Shown here one piece after another: positions 25,336-34,120 of a stretch of 52,152 bases of DNA (within the stretch, counting starts at the first letter, position 1; the number at the start of each line of letters is the position of its first letter). A program made the position numbers and the translations under genes. The stretch is from NCBI GenBank assembly GCA_029261855.1, contig JAJDAN010000014.1, forward strand, positions 1 through 52,152, given 5' to 3'. This DNA comes from Deltaproteobacteria bacterium. GTDB taxonomy: Bacteria > Myxococcota_A > UBA9160 > UBA4427. The notes beneath the pieces are model-generated. The model did not search any database, was not told the origin of the DNA, and saw only the letters and a list, made by a program, of their open reading frames with translations.

Positions 25336-26505
25336 TCATGAATCGTTCGTCGCTCTTGTTGGGTAGAGGTCGAGAAAATTTCCCGCGAAGAACAACTTCT
25401 GCTCGCTACTCGAGAGAGATGCGGTCGAGCGCGCGAATCGGCCGATGGGATCTCGTCCACCTTCCGCATGCGGGTAGTCAGACGAGAACAGATACAGTTC
25501 CGCGCATGACCCGGAGACGAGTTGGCTCACGTCCTCGAATGGATAGGGCGTGAATCGCATTTGCTGCGCGAGTTGTTCGGAGGGCTTGCGCTTCGCTCTG
25601 GCGAGTTGTGGTTCGGATCTGGACCAGATATCGACGACGTGATCCAAACGCCGAATCATGTCGGGCACCCATCCTGCACCCATCTCGATGACACCGCCTC
25701 TCAGGTTGGGATGAGCTTCGAGCACGCCATCCAAGATCATCGCGGAGATGAAGCGATTCGCCCCGAAGTGGATGACCGTCAGGTCCTTGCTACCGATCAC
25801 TTCGGCGCCGCCCCGAGCACTTCGGGCTGCAGGCATGCCGTCGTTCATCCAGGCGTCACCGATGGTCAAGGGTGAAGAGCCGACGTGCAATATGAAGGGG
25901 AGGCCGGCTTCAGCCAACGCAGCCCAGATGCGGTCGTGAAGTGGGTGGCCCGGTGAACGCCCGCCTGGCGGGTCCGCCGCTATCCAGACGGCGCCGAGAC
26001 CCAGTTCGCTTACTCGAGCAATCTCTGCCAACGCTCGACGAACGTCTTGCAGTGGCACCATCGCCACTCCGATCAGGCGCTCGTCGGCCTGGCAAAATTC
26101 TGCCATTGCGCGGTTATGTGCCGCCGCTGCACCGTACGCGACGTCATCGTCAGGCGCATCGAATATGAGGCGTGCACAGAACGATGAGAAAACGACCTGC
26201 CGCTGAAATCCCAGGAGGTCCAATGCATGACTGCGTTCGGGCCCATGGAATGCGCCGAGAGCTTCATGCCATTTCGGTCCCTTCCTGGTGAGGTCGTCTC
26301 CCAGTTCTACAAGGCTCGCGACATGTGCCGCGGAGTGGCCTCTACTGGCGGTATAGGCCTCGGGGTCGAACAGGCCCGTTAGCACGTCTGTTAGATCCGG
26401 CAGCTTGGAGCGAAGCTCACGGTCTGCATGCCGCTCGAGAAAGTCCGGCAGCTCCATCAGGTGGGCATCTGCGTCGTAGATCAGGCGCTGTCCGGCATAC
26501 GACAT
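25336..26505 (-). CDS. Amidohydrolase-2 family metal-dependent hydrolase/decarboxylase
   Basis: 389 residues of the COG2159 (aminocarboxymuconate-semialdehyde decarboxylase-like) family. The metal motif DxHxxE is D13-H15-E18 (DADAHLME), a further histidine is in ILHVGSS, and the distal aspartate is in LFSSDYPHAEGG. Members decarboxylate or hydrolyse beta-dicarbonyl and aromatic acid intermediates. I use the ATG at 26505 (AGAGGA upstream) and discard 17 in-frame residues before it. The 139-bp gap to the upstream gene is the largest inside this operon and contains nothing recognisable; it could hold an internal promoter. Confidence 0.9.
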   Translation of the reverse strand: MSYAGQRLIYDADAHLMELPDFLERHADRELRSKLPDLTDVLTGLFDPEAYTASRGHSAAHVASLVELGDDLTRKGPKWHEALGAFHGPERSHALDLLGFQRQVVFSSFCARLIFDAPDDDVAYGAAAAHNRAMAEFCQADERLIGVAMVPLQDVRRALAEIARVSELGLGAVWIAADPPGGRSPGHPLHDRIWAALAEAGLPFILHVGSSPLTIGDAWMNDGMPAARSARGGAEVIGSKDLTVIHFGANRFISAMILDGVLEAHPNLRGGVIEMGAGWVPDMIRRLDHVVDIWSRSEPQLARAKRKPSEQLAQQMRFTPYPFEDVSQLVSGSCAELYLFSSDYPHAEGGRDPIGRFARSTASLSSSEQKLFFAGNFLDLYPTRATNDS

Positions 26506-26644
26506 GGGTTCATCCTCTTGGGCCAGGTCCCTGGAAGGCGGTTGTTGGATTGGCATCCTCGATGGCGGGTTGCATGTCTCGGTTCGCAGGATGCGACAAC
26601 CGCAAGCGCTCTCCGGTCGACGAACCCCGCCGGCCGGGCGATCT

Positions 26645-27661
26645 TCACCCCACCCTCTCGAGCCGGTCGAGAGACTCTCGCGTCTCCGCGACGAGTCGCG
26701 CGACGATCTCCCCGGCCGGGGCGACGTCGTGGATCAGGGCCGACGACTGACCCGCGGCGAGCGCGCCGATGTCCACCTTTCCCTCGCGACGGCCTGCGAT
26801 GTACGGGTCCTCGCCCAACCACTTTCCGATGACACCAAATTGCCTGGGAAAGGGCATGATCTGGTCCTGCAGATCGCGGTCCTCCCAGGACTGGGTGGTG
26901 TCGTTCCGGATGACTCGACACGGTTTTCCGCTGAAGCAGCGGCTTCGGATCGTTCCCTCGTCACCGATCTCGACGATCCGGTTCTTGTAGTTGTCGTGGG
27001 CGAACGCTTCAGAGCTGGCGACGAATCGCGTCCCGATCCACGCCCCAACAGCGCCCAGCGCGAGGGCGGCCGCGATTCCTCGTCCGTTGGCGATTCCTCC
27101 AGCCGCGATCACCGGGACGTCGACTGCATCCACCACGGCCGGCAGCAGTGTCATGGTTCCGACGCGGCCGGTGTGACCTCCGCCGTCGTAGCCTTGCGCG
27201 ACGACCGCATCGACACCGCTGGCCGCTACCCGCTCGGCGTTGCGGACGTTGCCGACGACTGCGAGTACCTTCATGCCCAGCTCGTGAGCCTGCTCGACCA
27301 CGGGCCCCGGGTCACCGAGACCGCTCGCGAGTACTGGAACCTGCTCATCGAAGACGACGTCGATCTGCTGCTGGACTCCTTCGGTGAAACGGGCCGACGC
27401 GGCGTCGCCGCTCGGCCGTCCAATCGTCGCGAACAGGATGTCGACACCGAAGGGTCGATCCGTCAGCCCCTTGACCTTCCGGATCTCGTCGCGGAGTTGT
27501 TCTGGAGATAGTGAAGCGGCGCCGATGACACCTAGCGCACCCGCTTCGGAAACGGCCGCACAGAGCTCGCCGCGCGCAACGTATCCCATCCCTGCCTGGA
27601 TGATTGGCTGGGTGATCCCCAGCAGGTCGCAGAGCGAAGTTGAAATTGCGGAGTGCGGCAT
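26645..27661 (-). CDS. Nitronate monooxygenase-like flavoprotein
   Basis: 338 residues. DLLGITQPIIQAGMGYVARG, SEAGALGVIGAASLS, GYDGGGHTGRVGT (active-site histidine region) and VPVIAAGGIANGRG with LGAVGAWIGTRF identify the FMN-dependent family. This member resembles the trans-2-enoyl-ACP/nitronate type more than its operon neighbour at 22282. The ATG at 27661 is preceded by AAGGGA; the long open frame continuing upstream is antisense or frame noise over the next gene. It lies 23 bp downstream of the D-aminoacylase-like gene. Reaction not assigned. Confidence 0.9.
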   Translation of the reverse strand: MPHSAISTSLCDLLGITQPIIQAGMGYVARGELCAAVSEAGALGVIGAASLSPEQLRDEIRKVKGLTDRPFGVDILFATIGRPSGDAASARFTEGVQQQIDVVFDEQVPVLASGLGDPGPVVEQAHELGMKVLAVVGNVRNAERVAASGVDAVVAQGYDGGGHTGRVGTMTLLPAVVDAVDVPVIAAGGIANGRGIAAALALGAVGAWIGTRFVASSEAFAHDNYKNRIVEIGDEGTIRSRCFSGKPCRVIRNDTTQSWEDRDLQDQIMPFPRQFGVIGKWLGEDPYIAGRREGKVDIGALAAGQSSALIHDVAPAGEIVARLVAETRESLDRLERVG

Positions 27662-27684
27662 TGCTGGCTCCCTTGCTCGCGAGA

Positions 27685-29376
27685 TCAGGCGGTGGCGCTG
27701 CCGCCTCGAAGCAGGCGACCCGGCAGAGGGCCTTCGGCATCGATACGATCGACCCCCGCCTGCCGCAGGATCGACCCGTTCACAACGACCGCGTCGATCC
27801 CAAACGCGTCTGCCAGAAGCCGCTCGGCGCCCGCGGGTAGGTCGTTGGAACGCCGCAGGCCGCTCGTGCCCACCTCGTCCGGATCGAAGACGACCACGTC
27901 GGCCGGACGCCCGACTTCCAGTCGGCCCCGGTCGCTGAGGCCAAAGATCTGCGCGGGCCTCTCGGTCAACATGTGCACTGCCTGCTCGAGGCTGAGAGCC
28001 TTCTTTTCGCGCACCCAGCGCGACAGGAGGAACGTGGAGAAGCAGGCATCGCAGAGCTGGCTCGCATGGGCCCCTGCGTCGGATAGACCCAGCACGGTAT
28101 TCGGATCGTTGAGCAGTTCCTCGACCTCGTCCTCGTCCGTATTCAACACGGCCATCCGGAAGCGCGCCCGCAGCTTGTTCTCGAGAGAGAGATCGCACAT
28201 CAGCTCGATCGGATCGAGCTTTCGCTCCTGAGCAACCTCGACGAGCGACCGCTCTTCGAGATCGGGTTCGCTCGGGCAGAACGAGATCACGGTCCGATCC
28301 CAGCGGGTCCCGAAGCCTCCTCCAGAATCTGGGCCGGCCTTCTCGATGAAGGCTCGGCGGAACTCGGGGTCTGCATAGATCTTCATCTTGCCATCGAAGT
28401 CGGCCGCCGAGATCGGCTTGAAGGCGGACATACTCTCGAACAGAAACGGCTCTTCGAGATTGAACTCGAAGTTCAAGGGGCGGCAGGTGACCTGCGGATA
28501 GACGGGGATCCCCTTCTCCATGAGCTCTGCGGATCGTGCCAGCAGCGGACGGTGGGAACCGGGCCCCATCATTCCTGCGAGCAGCGCCGTCCAGCTGACT
28601 GGACGCCCGGTCTCCTCGGCGATCTGGCCGAACTGGTCGAAGAAGAGATCGCGCCCGACAGTCGCCTGCATCATGCCGGTTCCCAAATCGCCGAGCACGG
28701 ACGCGAGTTCGCGAATTTCCTCGAAGTCGGCCATCCGGCTCGGGACGGGTCGGCCCCCGTAGCCGACGTGGGTGGTGGCATGGGAAGTGGCGAATCCGAC
28801 AGCGCCGGCGGTCAACGCTTCCTGCACGAGTGCGCGCATCTTCGCGACCTCTTCCTGCGTGGCGACTCGCTCGGTCGACTCCTCTCCCATGACATACATC
28901 CGAATCGGCGTGTGGCCGACCAGGACGCCGACGTTGATCGCGGACCCCGCTTTCTCGATGGCATCCAGATACTCCGGGAACGTCTCGAACGGCCACTCAC
29001 CCCCGATGCCCTCTTGAAGTGCGTCGAGGCTCATCCCCTCCACCTTCTCGAGCGTTCTGAGGATGAGATCTCTGTGCTCCGGACGGGTTGGCGCGACTCC
29101 GAAACCGCAGTTCCCCATGACGACCGTCGTCACCCCGTGCCACGGAGAGATCGTGAGCATCCGGTCCCAGAGGATCTGCGCGTCGTAGTGGGTGTGGATG
29201 TCGACGAAGCCCGGAGAGACGATTCGGCCTTTGGCGTCGATGGTCTCGGCCGCACTTCCTTCGACTTCACCGAGTGCCACGATGAGGCCGTCCCGAATCC
29301 CGACGTCGCCCGCGAAGCGCTCGCCACCGGTCCCGTCGATGATCATGCCGCCGTTGATACGCAGGTCGAAGTCCAT
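27685..29376 (-). CDS. Amidohydrolase, N-acyl-D-amino-acid deacylase-like
   Basis: 563 residues of the amidohydrolase-3/D-aminoacylase type: an N-terminal beta-sandwich (LRINGGMIIDGTGGERFAGD), the metal motif HTHYD (H61, H63, D65), GNCGFGVAP, and a late SDAGAH motif carrying the catalytic aspartate, then GRLEVGRPADVVVFDPD. Although annotated families call these D-aminoacylases, many members in catabolic clusters cleave other amides or cyclic imides/lactams. With no amino-acid context here, the substrate is open. GAGGAGAT precedes the ATG. It sits 10 bp after the amidohydrolase-2 gene at 29387. Confidence 0.9.
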   Translation of the reverse strand: MDFDLRINGGMIIDGTGGERFAGDVGIRDGLIVALGEVEGSAAETIDAKGRIVSPGFVDIHTHYDAQILWDRMLTISPWHGVTTVVMGNCGFGVAPTRPEHRDLILRTLEKVEGMSLDALQEGIGGEWPFETFPEYLDAIEKAGSAINVGVLVGHTPIRMYVMGEESTERVATQEEVAKMRALVQEALTAGAVGFATSHATTHVGYGGRPVPSRMADFEEIRELASVLGDLGTGMMQATVGRDLFFDQFGQIAEETGRPVSWTALLAGMMGPGSHRPLLARSAELMEKGIPVYPQVTCRPLNFEFNLEEPFLFESMSAFKPISAADFDGKMKIYADPEFRRAFIEKAGPDSGGGFGTRWDRTVISFCPSEPDLEERSLVEVAQERKLDPIELMCDLSLENKLRARFRMAVLNTDEDEVEELLNDPNTVLGLSDAGAHASQLCDACFSTFLLSRWVREKKALSLEQAVHMLTERPAQIFGLSDRGRLEVGRPADVVVFDPDEVGTSGLRRSNDLPAGAERLLADAFGIDAVVVNGSILRQAGVDRIDAEGPLPGRLLRGGSATA

Positions 29377-29386
29377 GGTGATCTCC

Positions 29387-30490
29387 TCAGAGTGCCAGCT
29401 GGTACAGCTCGGCGACGTTGTCGTGCAGGATCCAGTCCTTTTCCTGCTCGGTGAGATGCTGCGTGTGCTCCTTCAAGACGTCCTGGGACCACGGCCAGGT
29501 GGAGTCGCTGTGGGGAAAGTCGTTCGCCCACATCAGGCGTTTCGCGTTGCACATCCCCGTCATCTGGAACGCCACCCAGTCGTCCTGGAACGTCACGTAG
29601 ACGTGCTCGCGGAAGTACTCACTCGGAAGCTTCGACAGAGTGCCGGCGGGCAACCAATGCCGGTGGCGCTTGAACGCATGATCCATACGGTACATGTAAT
29701 GCGGCACCCATCCCGCGTCCGCCTCGACGCAGACGAGCTTCAGCTTCGGGTTCCGTTCGAACACACCGCCCAGGACGAAAGTCCCCATGATGTCCTGGCA
29801 GCCGCGGATGATCGACAGAAACGAGTTCATCTTCGGCCCGCGCGTCGGGGCGGCCAGGCTGTCGCTCTTGCCGGTGAGAATGTGGAAGGACAGGGGAAGC
29901 CCGAGATCCACCGCCGCCTCCCAGACCGGGTCATAGATGGTGCTGTCGTAGTCCTCTTGCTGCGGATGTCCGGGCATCATCACACCCCGAAGGCCGAGGT
30001 CCTTGATGCGGCGAAGATCCTCGATCGCTTCTTCCGGCGAACGCACGGCCGTCTGACCGCAGCCGAAGAGACGTTCGGGGTGGGTGTCGCAGTACTCTGC
30101 GATCCAGAGATTGTATGCGTCGAAGCAGGCCTTCTTGTAATCGAAGTCCGGGTGGTTGCAAAGGAGCATCCCGACTGTTGGGTAGATCACCTCTCCCGCG
30201 ATGCCGTCGCGATCCTGGTCCGCCAGGCGCGCTTTCGGATCCCAACCGCCGCGGTGGAGTTCCTCGAACAGAACCCCGCTCACGCGAATGTCCTCAGGGG
30301 CCTTGCCGGCAGCCGCCACGAGCCCCATCGGAATGGGCGTGTCGAGGCCTTCGATGACGTAGATGTCTCCCATCGTGTCGTGACGGACCATGTGAGGGGC
30401 CCGGTCCTTGAACTTCGCATCGATGCGATCGACATACGTACCGGGAGGCTCGGTGATGTGGGAGTCTGCGGAGATGATGGGCTTGGTCAT
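29387..30490 (-). CDS. Amidohydrolase-2 family metal-dependent hydrolase/decarboxylase
   Basis: 367 residues from the ATG at 30490 (GAGGAGAG upstream). The metal motif is D9-H11-E14 (SADSHITE), with LSFHILTG in the middle and WANDFPHSDSTWP near the C-terminus. The HSDSTWP version and DAGWVPHYMYRMDH are typical of the TIM-barrel proteins found beside P450/LLM catabolic genes. It is related to the one at 49422, where the same EYFR segment occurs. Third gene of the long operon, 35 bp after DUF35. Probable role: hydrolysis or decarboxylation of an oxygenated intermediate (family-based inference). Confidence 0.9.
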   Translation of the reverse strand: MTKPIISADSHITEPPGTYVDRIDAKFKDRAPHMVRHDTMGDIYVIEGLDTPIPMGLVAAAGKAPEDIRVSGVLFEELHRGGWDPKARLADQDRDGIAGEVIYPTVGMLLCNHPDFDYKKACFDAYNLWIAEYCDTHPERLFGCGQTAVRSPEEAIEDLRRIKDLGLRGVMMPGHPQQEDYDSTIYDPVWEAAVDLGLPLSFHILTGKSDSLAAPTRGPKMNSFLSIIRGCQDIMGTFVLGGVFERNPKLKLVCVEADAGWVPHYMYRMDHAFKRHRHWLPAGTLSKLPSEYFREHVYVTFQDDWVAFQMTGMCNAKRLMWANDFPHSDSTWPWSQDVLKEHTQHLTEQEKDWILHDNVAELYQLAL

Positions 30491-30525
30491 TCGGGTGCTC
30501 TCCTCGTCGTTCGCTGCCGCTGTCT

Positions 30526-30960
30526 TCATCGCGCAGCAGGACTTCTGTGTCGAAACACTGGGATGCTCGTATCTTCCGAGATCGATAGGAACGCGACCTC
30601 TAGGGGTAGATCCATTTCGAGCTCATCGAGTGCGATGTCCTGGACCCCGCTCACCATGCGGACGCCCTCTTCGAGTTCGACGACGATCGCCGCGTAGGGT
30701 GTCTCGTCGGCGAAGGCCGGAAGCATGGCTTGATGGGTGATCGTCCAGGAGTAGAGGTGACCCCGGCCGCTCGATTCCCGCCACTCCCAGTCGGGGGAGC
30801 CGCAGGACGCGCACATCAGGCGCGGCAGATGTCGCCAGGTCTTGCAGGACTTGCAGCGCTGGAAACAGAGCTTCCGATCGGAACAGAAGTCCCAGAACTC
30901 CTTATCGAGGAGCATGTCCGGCATCGGAGCAGGGCGGGGCAAAGCGGCGGATTCAGTCAC
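30526..30960 (-). CDS. DUF35 OB-fold protein with zinc ribbon (Ltp partner)
   Basis: 144 residues. Zinc ribbon with two CxxC pairs (CKSC and CASC), preceded by the helix FWDFCSDRKLCFQRC, then an OB fold (GRGHLYSWTITHQAM, YAAIVVELEEGVRM). The start is GTG with GGGAGAG. It follows the Ltp-like gene by 31 bp, so the pair should form a ChsH2-DUF35/Ltp2-like complex. A sequence resembling the regulatory palindrome (TTCCGATCGGAA at 30872-30883) lies inside this coding region and is probably accidental. Confidence 0.9.
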   Translation of the reverse strand: MTESAALPRPAPMPDMLLDKEFWDFCSDRKLCFQRCKSCKTWRHLPRLMCASCGSPDWEWRESSGRGHLYSWTITHQAMLPAFADETPYAAIVVELEEGVRMVSGVQDIALDELEMDLPLEVAFLSISEDTSIPVFRHRSPAAR

Positions 30961-30991
30961 GAAGCTCTCCCTTGTCGTTTGCTGGTGCCAG

Positions 30992-32155
30992 TCACCTGCG
31001 AAGGATCACGAGGCTGCCGTCGCCGAAGTCGCCCCAGCCCGTGACGACCCCGACCTCGGCACCGGCGACCTGCGCCGCGCCCGCCTCGCCGCGCAGTTGA
31101 CGAGTCGCCTCGACGACGTGGTTGAGGCCCCAGACGTGCGCCTGGGACAAGAGGCCGCCGTGTGTGTTGAGCGGAAACTCACCGCCGAGCTCGATCCGGC
31201 CACCTCGCACGAAGTCACCGACCTCGCCGGGCTTGCAGAGCCCCAGGGCCTCGAGCTGCAGCAGGACCACATAGGTGAAGCAGTCATATATCTGCAGGAA
31301 GTCGAGGTCCTTCGGCTCGATACCGGCCATCTCGAAGGCCTTCGGAGCGGCCCTGGTCAGACCCAGCCGGAAGATGTCCGGGCGACTCGGAATGTCGTCC
31401 GCTGGATACGGATGTCCTTCTGCGGCCCCCATGATGTAGACCGGGGGGTGCGGGCAGTTGCGGGAGCTTTCGGCGCTCGAGATGACGATCGCGCACGCGC
31501 CGTCCGTTTCCAGGCAGCAGTCATAGAGCCGGAAGGGTTCGGAGATCCAGCGCGCATTCATATACCGATCGAGGGTGAGCGGCTTACCGCGCATCACTGC
31601 CCGCTCGTTCAGCTGTGCGTGCTTGTTGCAGGCCAGGGCGACGGCCGCCATGTCCTCGTGCGTCGTCCCATAAGTCTTCATGTGACGCTGAGCGATCCAG
31701 GCGTACATCTGGGCGGGTGCGGTGACGCCGTAGGGAATGTAGTGACCCGCGATCGCTCGGCGCATCGCGGCGATGCCCAGCTTCTCGCGCATGACACCGG
31801 GCTTGGGGCGCATGGCCGAGTATCCCAGCCAGCCGACCAGGACAAGAACGTTCTTCGCGACACCATTCGCCACGGCCAGCGCCGCACTCTGAATCGCCGA
31901 TGTTGGACTGGCACCGCCCATGTTCACTGTGACGGAGTAGCGAAGGTCCTCGATGCCGAGGTTGGCGGCCGCCTCTTCGGCTGTGAGTTGGACGGGAGGA
32001 GGAATGATGCCGTCGATCTCGTTCGGGAGTAGCCCCGCATCGGCGATCGCGCTCCGGGCGGCCTCGAGCATCAGCTCGATCGATCCGCGCTGAGCTCCCC
32101 GCACGTACTCGGTCTCTCCGACGCCGACGATTGCGGTCCGATCCTTGATGCTCAT
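30992..32155 (-). CDS. Ltp-type thiolase-like protein, probable retro-aldolase
   Basis: 387 residues. The position of the thiolase cysteine reads VNMGGASP (77-84), glycine instead of cysteine. Later motifs are [16 protein letters not shown], which carries the tyrosine conserved in Ltp2-type aldolases, and [21 protein letters not shown] precedes the ATG. It heads the eight-gene operon and diverges from a MaoC hydratase pair. Hydration by MaoC followed by retro-aldol cleavage by Ltp/DUF35 would be consecutive steps, so the divergent placement makes pathway sense. Reaction by analogy only. Confidence 0.92.
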   Translation of the reverse strand: MSIKDRTAIVGVGETEYVRGAQRGSIELMLEAARSAIADAGLLPNEIDGIIPPPVQLTAEEAAANLGIEDLRYSVTVNMGGASPTSAIQSAALAVANGVAKNVLVLVGWLGYSAMRPKPGVMREKLGIAAMRRAIAGHYIPYGVTAPAQMYAWIAQRHMKTYGTTHEDMAAVALACNKHAQLNERAVMRGKPLTLDRYMNARWISEPFRLYDCCLETDGACAIVISSAESSRNCPHPPVYIMGAAEGHPYPADDIPSRPDIFRLGLTRAAPKAFEMAGIEPKDLDFLQIYDCFTYVVLLQLEALGLCKPGEVGDFVRGGRIELGGEFPLNTHGGLLSQAHVWGLNHVVEATRQLRGEAGAAQVAGAEVGVVTGWGDFGDGSLVILRR

Positions 32156-32220
32156 GCCGCTCGAGCCTCCTGCATCTTGCTCTGCTGTAGGCGTCCTGCC
32201 CGGGCCATGCTACCGTGACC

Positions 32221-32236
32221 GTTTCGGATAGACAAC
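32221..32236. promoter_or_regulatory. Palindromic operator, degenerate copy 5 (12/16)
   Basis: GTTTCGGATAGACAAC keeps 12 of 16 positions of GTTTCCGATCGGAAAC, including both outer arms GTTTC and AAC. It lies in the middle of the 183-bp divergent region between the Ltp/DUF35 operon (73 bp) and the MaoC pair (110 bp), the same geometry as the better copies. The 12-mer ACCGTTTCGGAT also occurs upstream of the P450 at 38576. Confidence 0.4.
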
Positions 32237-32338
32237 ATTCACATCTGATAGGCAATGAGACCAACGATCGGTGGCTCATGCTGATCGAAGCGAGCCGGAC
32301 ACGCCAATCGCCGTGATCCACCGGAAGGAGATCCATCC

Positions 32339-32782
32339 ATGGCCCAGATCCAGCCCCCTGGCTTTCCGATCGAACGCGGGAAGATCCACGAGTTCGCCAA
32401 TTCACTGCTGGATGATGATCCTCTCTACCACGATCTGAATGCAGCGGAGGCGGCCGGCCTGCCCTCGGTCGTCGCGCCTCCGACGTTCGCCTCGGCAGCA
32501 GCGTTCTTTCCCGACCCGAACGCGCGTGGGCCGAGCATGAAAGGGCTCGACATGCGCTTTCTGCTCCACGGCGGGCAGGAACTGATCTTCGAACGCCCCC
32601 TGTTCGCCGGCGACGAGCTCCAACCCGAGCCCGGCGAAACCAAGAGCTGGGAGAAGGAAGGACGGCGCGGTGGAACCATGAAATTCATCGAGAACGAGAC
32701 GATCTGGCGTGACAAGGTCGGGGAGATCGTGCTCCGAGTTCGCAATACGCTCATTCAGACCGCGGGGGTCGTGAAGGACTGA
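32339..32782 (+). CDS. MaoC-like hydratase subunit (non-catalytic partner type)
   Basis: 147 residues with a hotdog fold of the FAS1-type dehydratase N-terminal class: FPIERGKIHEFANSLLDDDP, VAPPTFASAAAFF and LHGGQELIFERPLFAGDEL. It lacks the hydratase-2 signature with catalytic Asp/His. Its stop overlaps the start of the next gene (TGATG), which encodes a MaoC protein with the full signature. This is the arrangement of ChsH1-ChsH2-type heterodimeric enoyl-CoA hydratases for bulky CoA esters. GGAAGGAG precedes the ATG. Confidence 0.9.
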   Translation: MAQIQPPGFPIERGKIHEFANSLLDDDPLYHDLNAAEAAGLPSVVAPPTFASAAAFFPDPNARGPSMKGLDMRFLLHGGQELIFERPLFAGDELQPEPGETKSWEKEGRRGGTMKFIENETIWRDKVGEIVLRVRNTLIQTAGVVKD

Positions 32783-33204
32783 TGCGTAAAGAAATCTGGA
32801 GTCAGGTCAAGGTCGGTGACGAGTACAGCTTCGAACTCGAGAACGTGAACCGGAGCCATTTCGTCCGTTATGCGGGCGCGGGCGGAGATTTCAATCCGAT
32901 CCACCACGATCAGAGCTTCGCCGAGAAGGCGGGGCTTCCGACGGTGTTCGGCATGGGCATGTTCACCGCCGGGGTGCTGGCGCGTGTACCCAGCGAATGG
33001 TTCGGTCCAACCAGCGTTCGGCGGTACGCGATCAAGTTCACCTCGCGGATCTGGCCCGAAGACACGATCCTGTTCCAGGGTCGAGTCACCCGGGTCTATG
33101 AGGAGGATGGTGTCTCGCACGCGGATCTCGAGCTGAAGGCAACGAACCAGAAGCAGGAGGACCTGATTCGAGCCGAGGCCACTGTTCGCGACTGGAAGCC
33201 TTGA
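32782..33204 (+). CDS. MaoC-like enoyl-CoA hydratase, catalytic subunit
   Basis: 140 residues. The hydratase-2 signature YAGAGGDFNPIHHD is present, with catalytic D36 and H41. Together with the upstream partner, to which it is translationally coupled by TGATG, it should form a heteromeric (R)-specific enoyl-CoA hydratase. The second hotdog half SVRRYAIKFTSRIWPEDTI is intact. It ends 27 bp from a convergent second MaoC pair. Probable role: hydration of a 2-enoyl-CoA made by the two-subunit acyl-CoA dehydrogenase. Confidence 0.93.
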   Translation: MRKEIWSQVKVGDEYSFELENVNRSHFVRYAGAGGDFNPIHHDQSFAEKAGLPTVFGMGMFTAGVLARVPSEWFGPTSVRRYAIKFTSRIWPEDTILFQGRVTRVYEEDGVSHADLELKATNQKQEDLIRAEATVRDWKP

Positions 33205-33231
33205 GACGGACTCCCGCTAGAGTGAACGGCT

Positions 33232-33636
33232 TCAACAGCGAACGCGGGCTGTTCCAAGAACTCGGGTCTCGTTCGCCTCGTTGAGGATGACGAGGTCGAG
33301 TTCGAGTTCGCGCGCCTCCGCGTCCCGGTCGGTCACGACGATCCTGCAGGTCGGGCTCGAGTCCACCTGCAGAGGCGCTCGAAAGATGGTGTCGATCGAT
33401 TCGATGACGCCGTCCACGATCCACGCGTTGATGGCGGCCGTCAGCAGCCCCTGGCTCATGATCCCCGGGATGATCGCACTGGGGAGCCCCTCCTTGCGTG
33501 CCGCGTCATGGTCGAGGAATCGGCCCACTTTCATCCCGGTCGCCTCTGTGAACAGGGTGACCTGCTCCATGCTTACGTCCGGTCTGGATTCGGCCTCGTC
33601 CCCGAAGTCCAGATCGTCGAAGCGCTTGGCAGGCAT
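33232..33636 (-). CDS. MaoC-like hotdog protein
   Basis: 134 residues. A hotdog fold is recognisable from LFTEATGMKVGRFLDHD, GLPSAIIPGIMSQGLL and APLQVDSSPTCRIVV. The usual NPIHxD signature is replaced by KVGRFLDHD, so one histidine and aspartate are retained but the motif is atypical. It begins one base after the stop of the upstream MaoC-like gene, so the two form a coupled pair like the convergent one at 32339-33204. Whether it is catalytic is uncertain. Last gene of the 37319-33232 operon. Confidence 0.85.
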   Translation of the reverse strand: MPAKRFDDLDFGDEAESRPDVSMEQVTLFTEATGMKVGRFLDHDAARKEGLPSAIIPGIMSQGLLTAAINAWIVDGVIESIDTIFRAPLQVDSSPTCRIVVTDRDAEARELELDLVILNEANETRVLGTARVRC

Positions 33637-33637
33637 C

Positions 33638-34114
33638 TCAGGACTCCTCGCTCTTGTTCTTCTTCTCTCGGACGACCATGCGCCAGTCGACGATCGACTT
33701 CAGCTCATCCTCGAGGCCCGTGAAGGTCATGCGATGGACGATGAAGAGCATGCTGCCCGAACGTCCCGTTTTCTCGTAGATGTCGTGGATCTCACTGCGG
33801 CCGATCAGCTTCTCGCCGGGACGGATTGGCGCGTGGCTCTCGACACGCTTGCCCGCGTCGAAGGGCAGTCCCCGCCAGAAGAGCTCCGTGAGCTCCTTGG
33901 GAAATGCCTTGCGTCCCGTGTACTGCGACGCGAACGTCACGGGGACTTGAAAGTCCTGGTGCTGTGAGTCGCAGAACTCTGGTCGTGTCTCCCCGCAGGC
34001 CCGGGCCCATAGCTGCGCCCGTTCGAGGGAGACCTCGAACTCCTTCTCGTCGAACTGTCGACCGACCCACTCGGCTCTCAGTTCGTCCAGCTCACCTTCT
34101 TCGAGCAATGACAT
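33638..34114 (-). CDS. MaoC-like hydratase subunit (FAS1-type N-terminal class)
   Basis: 158 residues: WVGRQFDEKEFEVSLERAQL and ACGETRPEFCD, then VPVTFASQY and ESHAPIRPGEKLIGRSEI. No hydratase-2 Asp/His signature is present. It is the counterpart of the protein at 32339 and is separated by one base from its partner at 33232. It lies 6 bp downstream of the SDR gene. The second heteromeric hydratase in the window probably handles a different chain length or ring form. Confidence 0.88.
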   Translation of the reverse strand: MSLLEEGELDELRAEWVGRQFDEKEFEVSLERAQLWARACGETRPEFCDSQHQDFQVPVTFASQYTGRKAFPKELTELFWRGLPFDAGKRVESHAPIRPGEKLIGRSEIHDIYEKTGRSGSMLFIVHRMTFTGLEDELKSIVDWRMVVREKKNKSEES

Positions 34115-34120
34115 CCTGTG

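Noticed and set aside
27662-28996. Long open frame extending the nitronate-monooxygenase-like gene upstream to 28996
   Set aside because: The upstream part is arginine-rich and antisense-frame-like over the clearly coding D-aminoacylase-like gene; a good ribosome site precedes the ATG at 27661.
30872-30883. TTCCGATCGGAA, a 12-bp core of the recurring palindrome
   Set aside because: It lies inside the DUF35 coding region in a codon context that explains it, and not near a gene start.
32362-32370. TTTCCGATCG near the start of the MaoC-like gene; similar runs near 648 and 1184
   Set aside because: All are inside well-supported coding sequence (for example Phe-Pro-Ile codons) and lack the right arm of the palindrome.
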